This document shows, piece after piece, positions 1 through 9,840 of a stretch of DNA of 64,000 bases (its first letter is position 1; the number at the start of each line of letters is the position of its first letter). Under the pieces are notes generated by a model. The model made no database searches. It was given only the letters and a program-made list of their open reading frames with translations, and was not told the DNA's origin. This stretch comes from Cordia subcordata (Eukaryota; Streptophyta; Magnoliopsida; Boraginales; Cordiaceae). The DNA lies in assembly GCA_028554755.1 (NCBI GenBank), contig JAPTOF010000001.1:32817501-32881500 (forward strand). Direction: 5' to 3'. Made by a program: the position numbers and the translations under genes.

Positions 1-568
1 TTGTCTCAAAAGTGCATCTAAAAATGCAATGTCTTGCCTCAAATTGCATCTCAATTCCATCAATAAATTTATTCAACTATAATACTTTCAATCTATATTC
101 CCTCTCAACTGCGTCTATAATTATATTACTTTCTCTTTTGTTTTTCTTTTTTTTTTATCATCCATACATTTTATAACATCTTAAAACTATATAATTGTCT
201 AAATGGAGTATCAAATATTAAATTGAAAATAATGTGAAAGAAAAAGTAAAATAATTTTATTTAATTAATCATAAACAACGAAAAGTTGAGCAAACATGGA
301 TATATCTCAACAACTGGGCTGGACATCGCATGAGGTCTGATGCACATTAAACACTTCGCAAATTGTTTCTTCTCCTCCCTTTGGTTCTTTGAAGTCAAGA
401 CTCTCAACATGTGGTTCCACCTAAGCATGGCATTTATTGGTTCTCATCTGTCTTATGGTCTTACACCCACCCACTAGCCTTCAATTCAAGACAATTATTT
501 GCATGGTCATTCTGATTCATCGCCAAGTCCCATGTCTACTCAAAACTCCACAAATCACGACAACATCA
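1..568 (+). mobile_element. AT-rich leader and 5' remnant of copia A
   Basis: The first ~400 bases are AT-rich and hold nothing I can name. From about 410 to 568 one plus frame with a single stop reads like the integrase-to-RT linker of a copia polyprotein: it is rich in Ser, Pro, Thr and Asn and ends in a run resembling SDSSPSPMSTQNSTNHDN. The matching linker continues at 6163, beyond the inserted copia B, with more Ser-rich sequence and the usual pre-RT motif YPMVTRSR. I therefore read this as the left part of the same element. The linker is low complexity, so the assignment rests mainly on context. Confidence 0.4.
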
Positions 569-1141
569 TGTTGTAACAAGAGCAAAATAAATTTTAAAAA
601 TTAATGGCTCGAGGCATGACAGGGCACTATGCTTAAGGATATTTTGCCTTACTAGTAAGCATATCTCGTAGGATTCAACGAGTTCTTCTAAAAAATGTTT
701 CTAAGTATAGGAACAGCAAAAGCAGAAAAATATTAAACCTAGGAAAGCACGAATGAAGTAATAATAGAGAAAAGTATAGAAGAGAAGCAATCAAAGCCTG
801 TTAAGTGTGCATTTCATCCAATGCTGAGAACTTTATTTATAGGCAGAAGTGTAACGGCTAATTAGTATGCAGGTAGAATTTGTAGGCACATGTGTAACAA
901 AATAATAAAATCAAAAAATCAAAATAGCTTGGAATGGGCCTTGCGTATCTCACGTGCAGGGGGTACAAATCAACTAATTTAAACTAATGGCTCGAGTCTT
1001 ATGCGCGTGAGCCCAACCCTTTATTTTATCTTTCACAAGCTCACTAAAGTGTGAACTAATATAAGGTGAGTAAAAATTTATCATTTTTCTAACATGAGAA
1101 GTAAAATATCCTTTTGAGATACTAACTACAAAGTTCTAACA
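569..1141 (-). repeat. Copia B 3' LTR
   Basis: This is the LTR at the low-coordinate end, the 3' LTR in element orientation. It runs from TGTTGTAACAAG to TTCTAACA and aligns with 5476-6162 over most of its length. It is about 110 bases shorter, mainly because the other copy has extra sequence near 5765-5835. The two LTRs carry numerous substitutions, so the insertion is old. Confidence 0.85.
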
Positions 1142-1162
1142 ATCCCCTACATAACTTCAAAG
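1142..1162 (-). promoter_or_regulatory. Copia B polypurine tract
   Basis: Read on the minus strand, a purine-rich stretch ending in AGGGGATT immediately precedes the TG of the 3' LTR. This is the expected position for the primer of plus-strand DNA synthesis and fixes the element orientation. Confidence 0.6.
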
Positions 1163-1865
1163 GATTATAAGAAAGAAGAAAAACAACTTTGCTGGGTTCA
1201 TGCCATTGAATATAATGTGTCGTATCTAGTGTCTTTCGGACTATGAACCAGACTTAAATAGAATAAGATATAACTTATAGAATAATTGTTGAAGCCTTTA
1301 GCTTCTATAAACCAAGAATTCTTGTTATAAGTTAAGATTCTTATCTATCACATTATACCCCACAATTTGTTGTTTATTGCGGTTTTGAGCTATATATGAT
1401 GCACATGCTTGGTTATTCATGAGTGCTTTAGAAATTTTGTCATAAATTTCATAGGAGCGGCCCCACTCCACATTTCTATAGGTCAATCCATCAAATGTAT
1501 TTTGCAATTATTACACCACTTATAAAGGATATGGATTTGAGTAAAAGCATAGCTTAACTTCACTTTAATTGTAGTCTTACACTATTCACACCATAGGAGG
1601 AACAAAAATTTAATAGTGCTTCACATATCAACAAATGACTTGTTATTATCCATATGAACTTAGTTCATGGGATCACCAATCACATAGGTTGGGTTACTAT
1701 CATTGTTGATATATCAAATTAGCAGTAGTCCCATTCTCTTTGATGTTTCACTAATTAGTTTTCTTCCCAAAGATTTAGTTAGAGGATCAGCCTAATTCAT
1801 CTCTGACTTTACTTAATCTATGGAAATAATTCTATCTCTAAGCAACTGCTTTATCACATTATGTC

Positions 1866-4800
1866 TCAAGCGTTTGTGTTTATTTTTCCCACTAAAGTTT
1901 TATTTTCCGTAATGGCTACTGCGGCTTGGCAATCACAATGCATAGATACAAAAGGTGTTGGTTTTATTCCCAAAGGAATACTTGCGAAGAAATTTCTCAA
2001 CCACTCGGCCTTATTACCAGTTAGCTCTAATGCCAGAAATTCATATTCCATAGTTGACGTTGCAATTATGGTTTGTTTGCCTGATTTCCAAGATATTGCA
2101 CACCCACAAAGGGAAAATACATAGCCACTAATGGATTTTGTCTCATATGAATCAGAGATACAGTTAGCATCTCTGTATTCTTCTAACATAGCGAGAAATC
2201 CAATATATTTAATACCATAGTTCATGTTACCTCTCAAGAATTTCAATAGTCTTAATACTGCATTCCAATGATTATGGTTTGGATTTTGAGTATACCTACT
2301 CAATCTACACACAACATAAACTATATCAGGTCTAGTAAAATTAATCATATGCATTAGACTCCCAATTATTTGAGCATATTTTTTCAGAGAGACATCATCT
2401 CTAGAATTCTATTTTAATTGACTGTTAGCATCATAAGGAGTGCTCATAGGTACCATATCAAAATTATCAAACCTTTTAAGAATTTTCTCCATATAATGTC
2501 CTTGAGTTAACATTATACCACAATCATCTCTTATGATTTTTGTGCCTAAGATGACACTGGCCTCTCCCATGTCTTTCATATCAAAATTAGAAGACAAAAA
2601 ACTTTTAGTTCTTTGTATTATGTCTAGGCTAGAACCAAAAATAAGCATGTCATCCATATAAAGGCATATTATCACACAATCACTATTAACAAGTTTTGTA
2701 TATATACATGTATCTACTTCAACAGATGAAAAACCATCACTCAACGGAACTTGATCAAATTTCTCATGCCATTATTTTGGTGCTTATTTTAGACCAAACC
2801 ACACAACCCTCGAGTTGCTCCATATAAATTTCTTCTTCTAAGTCACCATTTAAAAACACAATTTTAACATCCATTTGATAGATTAAAAGATTGTGGATAG
2901 AAGCAAATGCAATTAAAATTCAAATGGAGGAAATTCTAGTTATAGGAGCATATGTATCAAAATGATCAATATTTTGTTTTTGAGTGAATCCTTTTGCAAC
3001 AGTTTAGCTTCATATATATCAATTGAACCATCAGGATTTAACCTTTTTTTTTAAAAATCCATTTGCAACCAACAATTTTAGCTCCTAGAGGTAAATCAAC
3101 TAATTTCCAAGTGTTATTTTGTAAATTGAATCCATTTCAATTTTAATGGCTTCTTTTCAAAACAGTGCATTAGAAGAAGAAATCGCATCAAAAAAGGTTA
3201 GAGGATCATTCTCTACAAGAAAAAGTATAAAAGTCATTAACAAAGAATTTTCTTTTCTTGGTCTCTTATTCCTTCTCAAATTGTCATTTTCAAAATCATT
3301 TTGAATAACAGGTGCACTAGAAATGTTATCAATTTTCAAAGGAAAGATGTTCTCAAAGAAGTCAGCATTTTTGGTTTCAACTATAGTATTGCATTCAATC
3401 ACATCACTTTTAATTACAAGAAATCTATATGTAGCACTATTATTAGCATACCTAATGAACATACAATCAGAAGTTTTAGAGCCTGTTTTCCTTTTCTTAG
3501 GGTCAGGTAACTTGACTTTAACAAGGCACCCCCACAATCTCAAATACAAGCATATAGTTCATCATTTCTTTTACTATTCTGTTTTTCCTTTCAGCTACGC
3601 CATTTGACTTAGGTGAGTAAAGAGGTGTAATTTCATGAATTATTCTTTCCTTTTCACAATAATCATTAAGCAAGACATATTTGTCACCTTTATCTAATCT
3701 AATTCTTTTAGATTTTTTGTTCAATTGATTTCTACTTCAGATTTATGTACTAGGAACATGTTAAAGGCTACATCTTTATTTCTCAACAAATATACTTTAG
3801 TTTATCCAGAAAAATTATCTATAAATGTCACATAATATCTTTTACCTCTTTTAGTCAGTTTGTTTTAAGTCTCTTAGATCATAGTGAATTAGGCATAATA
3901 ATTCGGATTCCCTAAAGACAGAAGCACAAGATTTTTTATTTTGTTTAGATTTAGCACATATTTCTTTATTTATGCTAGAATAATTGATATTAGAAATAAG
4001 ACCAATAGATTGCATTTTCTTGATATAAAACAAACTAACATGTCCTACTCTAGCATGCCATAAATCACAAGAATCAATCAAGTAAGCAGAAGAACCAACA
4101 TCTTCATTCATCACTTGGGGAACATTCAGTACAAAAAAAAAAAAAAAAAAAACATGATTACAATATCCTTTGCCCACAAAAGCATTATTTTTGGTCAACA
4201 CGACCTTATCAGGTTCAAAGAAAACCTTTACTCCAACTTTTCCTAATAATCCCACTGAAATTAGATTGGTTCGAATATTAGGAACATGTAACACCTCACT
4301 TAATGCTAGAGTTTTCCCAGATGTGAGTTTGAGAAGAACTTTTCCTTTCCCAAGAACTGGAGTAATTCTTATATCACTAAGATAAATAGATTCTTCTCCC
4401 TCGTCAATTTAGGTGTAAGATACAAAATCATTTTTATTGGCACAAATGTGCCTAGTAGTACCAGAGTCTATTACCCAATCTCTCACATTGGCCACAATAT
4501 TTACCTTAGAAATGACCTCAACAATAATATCATTTGGTTTAGCAGGATTGTCATTTCTTCCCTTTCTTTTTCTGCATTGAGGTGCACGGTGTCTCAGTTT
4601 CCCACAAACATAGCAATTGCCTTTTTCTCTTTTTGAATGTTTCATTGTTAGTTTTGGGCTTGTAATCATTTTTCTTTTCATATTTTTTATTTGGCTTACC
4701 TGTCTTATTTTTCTTGCACGAGATTGGCTTTTGAGGCGATCTCCTTTCCTTTGGTAGAAATGGACTCCTATTGGTATCTTCTACAATGATATGAGTGACC

Positions 4801-5390
4801 AAATTAATAAGTGACAATTGTTTGTCTTTGTGCTTGAGGTTTTGTTAGTAGTCACTCTAGGATTGAGGCAGCTTTTCAATTAGGATATCAGCTACAAATT
4901 CTTTCGGTAGGAAGATTTTTTCTGACTTGAGATCCTTTATCAGTTTGTGGTACTCATTAATTTGGGTCTTGATATCTTTGTCCTTGGTCATCTCCCATTT
5001 GTAGTAATTAACAATGATAAACTCCTGTTTTCCAATGTCTTTGGCTGTGTACTTGGTTATTAAAGATTTCCATATTCCTTTGCTTTCTTGTAAGAGCAGT
5101 AAACACTGAATAGTTTGTTAGAAAAAGTGCTAATTATTGTATGTGTACATACCTTATTTGCATGAACCCAAAGCTTTAACTACTTGGGCAATGATTCTTC
5201 AGGTTTTGGATTAGTAAGAGCAAAGGCTACGCCATTCATGTCAAGGACAATGTACACATATGTCTGTCATCATTTGAAATTGCTTATGCCAAAGACTTCA
5301 ATTTTGAAATATCAGGGAATGGCTTGGCAAAATTGGTTGTAGGCATGATGGGGAAAGGCAATAGTAGCAGGTTGCATCTGTTCAGTTTGT
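1866..5390 (-). pseudogene. Copia B gag-pol polyprotein, broken
   Basis: Reading right to left on the minus strand, 4826-5390 holds a gag UBN2-like region. Near 4620 is a zinc knuckle (CYVC, GKLR, H, RAPQ, C: a complete CX2CX4HX4C), then the protease motif VIDSGTTRH at ~4490. GAG-pre-integrase with LWHARVGHVS lies at 3851-4294, and the integrase core and tail (NGVAERKN) at 3157-3724. RT with the catalytic motif YMDD lies near 2660, and RNase H (MEYEFLALE, CDCQAAV) at 1866-2354. Stops and frameshifts separate the blocks, and an 18-base A run near 4133-4152 lies in the pre-integrase region. B is the only element in the window with an unmutated YxDD RT signature, but its reading frame is not usable. 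Confidence 0.85.
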
Positions 5391-5475
5391 TGCTGTAAGG
5401 GAATAGTAGTGATTAAAGATGTGCCATTTAGGCTAGCCGATTCTATTAGTATAGTATGATAAATATCCTTAAGAT

Positions 5476-6162
5476 TGTTGTTACAAGTGCAAAATAAATT
5501 TTAGAAATCAATGGCTCGAGGCATGATAGGGCATTATCCTTAAAGATATTTCATCTAACGGGTAAGCGTATCCCTAGGATTCAATGAGCTCTTCTAGAAA
5601 ATGTTTCTAGGTACAGGAACAACAAAAGCAGAAAAATATTTAAACCCAGCAAAGCATGAATGAAGTAATAATAGAGAAAAGTAGAGAAGAGAAGCATTCA
5701 AAGCTTGTTGAGTGTGCATTTCTTCTAGTGCTGAGAGCTCCATAGGCAGAAGTGTTACGACTAGTTAATAGGAGTTGAGCAATATAAGAAGAAAATATGA
5801 AAGAAGTTGAGCAAGTGCAAATAGAATTTGTAGGCACATGTGTTTTACTTGTTCAAGATAGAATTTTGGAAGCAAAAATCGAACAGGTCTGGTAAGGTTG
5901 AAAATAAATTATTTTCAAAAAACAAAATAATAAAATAAAAAAATAGCTTGGACCGGACCTCACGTATATCTCGCGCATAAGGGGGGCAAATCCATCTATT
6001 TAAACTAACGGCCCAAGTCTCATGCACATGAACCCAACCCCTTGTTTCATCTTTTACAAGCCCATTAAAGTGTGAACTAATATAAGGTGAGTAAAAGTTT
6101 ATCATTTTTCCAATGTGGGAAGTAAAACATCCTTTTGAGATATTAACTACAATGTTCCAACA
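5476..6162 (-). repeat. Copia B 5' LTR
   Basis: This is the LTR at the high-coordinate end (5' in element orientation), aligned with 569-1141. It begins TGTTGTTACAAG on the plus strand and ends GTTCCAACA. It carries about 110 extra bases relative to its partner, including a short partly repeated segment around 5765-5835. Confidence 0.85.
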
Positions 6163-7174
6163 AACCATGCATAGTCATTTCGATTTATAATGATGTCTTG
6201 TTGCTTCAGTGTGTCGAGTAGTGAGTCTTAGTCTTCTAGCAATGTCAATTTTGATGGGTCAAGTTCTGTTCCAAATTCTACAGATCAGTCATCGTATTTT
6301 CTTGAGTTGAACTCACCTCAAACACCTACTTCTCGATACCCTATGGTCACTCGTTCCCGTGATAATACCAGGCCGATGAAAAATTATTCAGATTATGTGA
6401 CATTTCTTCCAGCGATAGTGTATATTTTTAACCCACAAGCCTCTAAATATGCCTATTGGCAAGATGTGATGGAGAAAGAATATAATGCTTTTATGCAGAA
6501 TGGTACTTGGCTTCTTGTTCCCTGTCCTTCAATTATGGATATTGTTGGTTCAAATGGGTGTTCAAAATTAAGAGAAAGACCGATGGTACAATCAAGCGAT
6601 ACAATGCTCGACTTCTTGTTCAATCAGGAAGAGGGGTTAGATTACACTGAGACGTTTAGCCTTGTTGTGAAACCAAACACAATTCAAATTATCTTATCCA
6701 TTGCTTTGTCTTTAGATTGGCACATTCAGTAGCTAGACATTAACAATACATCTTTTCATGAGTTGTTGCATAAGGATGTTGATATGGTTCAATCATTTGG
6801 GTTTGTTCACTCTCAATTTCCAAATGATGTCTGTAAGCTTGAAAAAGCTATTAATGGGCTCAAGCAAGCCTCTCCATATGGCTATTGGGCAGTAGTTATC
6901 TTTGCATTCAGATGATCCTTTCCATGATTTTGCTTTCTACAGAAGTCTTGCTAGTGATCTTCAGTATTTGACTGTTAAAAGGTTTGATATTAGCTTTGTG
7001 TTAACAATGTTTTCCAATTTATGCATTCTATTACTAAAATTATTGGTTTGCTGGCAAACGAATACTACAATAATTGAAAGGCATAATTAGTTTTAGGTGG
7101 CACTTGAGAGAAGACAAAAAACTAATATACATGTATGCTTTGATTCTGATTGGGCTGAGTGTTTAGACTATGAG
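6163..7174 (+). pseudogene. Copia A: RT start and RNase H first part, broken
   Basis: This is the plus-strand continuation of copia A after copia B. The order is a Ser-rich linker, YPMVTRSR (~6340), the RT N-terminal block with WQDVMEKEYNAFMQNGTW (~6460), then FNQEEGLDYTETFS and a segment ending GLKQA (~6870). It then jumps directly to FYRSLASDLQYLTVKRFDI (~6930), so the RT palm with its YVDD motif is deleted. At ~7137-7173 comes the RNase H motif CFDSDWAECLD. Several stops are present. The frame is then cut by copia C and resumes at ~8540. Confidence 0.8.
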
Positions 7175-7339
7175 TGAATGGGAACCTAAAACGTTATCAA
7201 AGGACTTGATATTCCTTATAATATATGATACAGTCTAATTTACAAAGAATTCTACCTAGTTTAGGAATACACAAGACTTATCAATACATATCTTTAGATA
7301 TAGACTAACTGTACAACATTTATCATTTATCCATTAACA
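7175..7339 (-). repeat. Copia C 3' LTR
   Basis: This 165-bp sequence runs from TGAATGGG to CATTAACA on the plus strand. The adjacent bases 7340-7372, read on the minus strand, are a G-rich polypurine tract (ending GAAGGGGG) directly against the LTR. Its terminal 38 bp recur at 8483-8520. Confidence 0.75.
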
Positions 7340-7369
7340 CCCCCTTCAAACCGAGGGTGGCTTGACAAC

Positions 7370-8482
7370 CTACAGCTTGGATCGAAGATGCCCAAGGTGT
7401 GCACATAACATAGGCTTAGTGAGTAGGTCAGCTAGTTGGTCAGGACTACCAATGTATTGTACTTTAAGCATATCATCACAAACTTTATCACACACAAAAT
7501 GCACATCAATCTTGACGAACATCAATCTTGATGTGTTTGCTTCGATGATGAATGATTGGATTGGAGGCCAAGAAAATAGAGCTAATGTTGTCACAATACA
7601 GAATTGGCACAGTAGGCAACTTAATTTGAAGGAATTGAAGAATATGATTGACCCATAACAATTGCTCCATATTCAGCTTTTGCGCTTGATTTGGAAACAA
7701 TTGTTTGCTTCCTTGAACTCCAAGCTACAAGATTTTGACCCAGAATTATTGCGTAACCAGAAGTTGACGGCCTATTATCTGGGTACCCTGCCTAATTAGC
7801 ATCACTATAACCAACAAGCTTTGGTGTTGTGCAAGGCTAAAAAAGAAGATCATAATGAATAGTATGCGTTACATAGCGCAAAATCCTATTAGTAGCAACC
7901 ATAATGAATAGTATGCTTTACATAGCGCAAAATCCTATTAGTAGCAACAAGATGAGACTCGCGAGGTTCATGCATGTATTGGCAAACTCAGTTTATAGCA
8001 TAAGAAAGATCTGGATGTGTCATTGTTAAATATTGCAAAGCCCTTACCATGCGTTGGTATTTAGTTGGGTTTAAAAGAAGATTGCCATCATGAGTTGTTA
8101 GGCGTGAGCAAGAAGATAGAGTTGTGATTGGCTTCGCTCTATCAAGGCCGAACTACTTTAGCAGGTGATATGCATATTTTATTTAAGTTAAGGTAAGGCC
8201 ATTTGATATGTGTTTAACTTCCATCCCCAATAAATAATTAAGAGGCTCAAGATCCTTCATATCAAAAACTGTTGAAAGACATGTAATGAACTTTGAAATC
8301 TAAGCTGGGTCAGTGCCTGTTATAGTAAGATGATCACTATACAACAAAAGAATAATAATCCTATTATTTTGATGATTAACAAACAAGGAGGCATCATGTT
8401 TTGAATGTTGAAAACCATCAACCAAGAGATATGAGCTAAATTTTTTATACCAAGCGCGAGGCCCTTGTTTCAGCCCATAAAA
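7370..8482 (-). pseudogene. Copia C RT-RNase H remnant
   Basis: On the minus strand from 8482 downward the frames read FYGLKQGPRAWYKKF, then the RT active-site region with YSDH where YVDD is expected. FDMKDLEPLNYLLGMEV, YQRMVRALQYLTMTHPDLSY, RNase H blocks (LVGYSDAN, VAWSSRKQTIVSKSSAKAEY, ILYCDNISSIFLASNPI) and finally LADLLTKP near 7410 follow. Both the mutated catalytic motif and several stops and frameshifts make it inactive. A 49-bp tandem duplication at 7851-7948 adds a further frameshift. Confidence 0.8.
7851..7948. repeat. 49-bp tandem duplication in copia C
   Basis: Two adjacent 49-bp units (7851-7899 and 7900-7948) differ at one base, GCGTT against GCTTT. The unit starts CATAATGAATAG and ends TAGTAGCAAC. 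It lies inside the RNase H coding remnant, and 49 is not a multiple of three, so it breaks the frame. Confidence 0.9.
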
Positions 8483-8520
8483 AGACTAACTATACAACAT
8501 TTATCATTTACCAATTAACA

Positions 8521-9153
8521 CAAGCAATTGGCATTGTACCTATGGCTATTGCATTTTCCTTGGACAAAACCTTGTCTCATGGTCAACAAAGAAATAAACC
8601 ACTATGGCTCATCCAAGCACAAAGGTAGAGTATTGGATATTGGCTTTTGCGAATGATGAAGTATGCTGGATAAAATCATTAGTGGTTAAGCTGCATAAAG
8701 TTTCCACTTCAACACGCCCTCAGTGATATGATGTGATAATATTGGTGCGACATACTTGTCGGCAAATCCAATTTTTCATGCCTGTACATACCACAAAGAG
8801 ATAGATTTTCACTTTGTCTGAGAAAAAAGTTGCTTCTGGGGAAGTATAAATACACTTCAAATCAATAATGGATCAGCTATCATACACTTTGACAAAGCCG
8901 TTGGCAGCCATAAGATTTTGGATGTTGCATGCTTGCTGTTTCACCACTGGCTACGCTTGATGGGGTTGGTAACATATGAGATATTTACGTCTCTTTTAAG
9001 TTCCTTGATATATATCAAATGTAATCTTCTATTGTATTTTCTATATAGAATAGGACTCTTTAAGAGTAATCACATACACTTGTATTTCGTATTTATACTA
9101 ACTATCACAGATGAATAAAATTATCAAAACCACACTTTTCTCAGACCTTTTGT
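8521..9153 (+). pseudogene. Copia A RNase H second half and probable LTR start
   Basis: After copia C the plus-strand copia A frame resumes. GYCIFLGQNLVSWSTKK lies at ~8550-8600, then STKVEYWILAFANDEVCWIKS (one frame, internal stop) to ~8682. Frameshifted blocks near 8740-8880 correspond to CDNISATYLSANPIFH and DFHFV, and LSYTLTKPLAA ends near 8910. Bases ~8960-9153 are AT-rich and resemble the start and R region of a copia LTR, but no second copy is in the window. The truncated Athila LTR begins at 9154. Confidence 0.7.
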
Positions 9154-9704
9154 GAAAGAGATTAGGATGAGATCTAGATTGAATTGCTTAGGAACAAATT
9201 AACTTAAGTGGTTTAAGTTGATTTGCTTCGTGATTAAGATATGAATGACCTCGTCCCCCTAGATAGTCCAAAGGAATCCATACTTCATCAACCCAAATCA
9301 ATAATCTAGCATAGGAATATAGCTAGAGGTTTAAGGTTAGGTCTATTTTTATCTGGGAGGAACATCTAGAAACCTTAGAATTCCAAATTAGCACCAAGGA
9401 ATAAATCGGGTAAATACAAGAGTTGCTAGACAATAAATCAATCAGTTAAGGGAAGTTGCACCCCTAGGTTTTTAATTGCTAGAAAACTGTCTTTGCCTTT
9501 ATTTGCTTTGCCTATTTACTTTTAATTCCTTTAGTTATAGTTTCACAAAATTCCCATATTCTTGATTGTTTGAATTAGGTAGAACAAATAAGTTGGTAGT
9601 TAGCAGATCCATAAATTGGTCATCCTGGGAACGGTCTCTTATTCACTCTATATTACTTGTATGCGATCACGTGGACTTGTGTGTTGTCACGGAATCCGTC
9701 AACA
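9154..9704 (+). repeat. Athila 5' LTR, truncated
   Basis: This aligns with 16788-17329, the last ~542 bp of the 3' LTR. Shared landmarks include the long match around GCATAGGAATATAGCTAGAG and the common end ACGGAATCCGTCAACA. About the first 800 bp of the LTR are absent. Confidence 0.85.
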
Positions 9705-9710
9705 AGTTTT

Positions 9711-9728
9711 TGGCACCATTGCCGGGGA
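9711..9728 (+). promoter_or_regulatory. Athila primer-binding site (tRNA-Asp)
   Basis: The sequence TGGCACCATTGCCGGGGA begins six bases after the 5' LTR end. It matches the complement of the 3' end of plant tRNA-Asp (TGGCGCCGTTGCCGGGGA from memory of the family) at 16 of 18 positions. Both mismatches are G to A within CG dinucleotides, as expected from decay of methylated CpG. Confidence 0.8.
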
Positions 9729-9840
9729 CCAAAATTCCTAAAATTCTAGTTTTGCTAATATTGATTAGGTTATAAGCAATCTGAGCTCAAATTTATTTTA
9801 CTTTTGTTACTTCTTTTACTCAGGTACGAGCTACTGTTGC

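Larger units (their letters stand above)
569..6162 (-). mobile_element. Copia element B (LTR retrotransposon, degenerate)
   Basis: This is an LTR retrotransposon on the minus strand. Two related LTRs (569-1141 and 5476-6162) begin TG and end CA. Between them, in copia order on the minus strand, lie gag with a zinc knuckle, protease, GAG-pre-integrase, integrase, RT and RNase H. A polypurine tract abuts the left LTR, which is therefore the 3' LTR. I could not find a clean 5-bp target-site duplication or a convincing primer-binding site. The element sits inside the integrase-RT linker of plus-strand copia A, so it is younger than A. Many stops and frameshifts make it non-functional. Confidence 0.9.
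7175..8520 (-). mobile_element. Copia element C, short internally deleted copy
   Basis: This is a small minus-strand copia inserted in the RNase H of copia A. The 3' LTR is 7175-7339 (TG to CA, 165 bp), flanked by a polypurine tract. At the other end only the first 38 bp of the 5' LTR remain (8483-8520, matching 7302-7339), joined straight to the RT region. Gag, protease, integrase and the RT start are therefore missing. What remains is RT palm to RNase H. I do not see a clean target-site duplication (ATGAG on the left, CAAGC on the right). Confidence 0.8.

Noticed and set aside
564..6170. Target-site duplication for copia B
   Set aside because: The adjacent 5-mers (CATCA and AACCA) do not match, so none is claimed.
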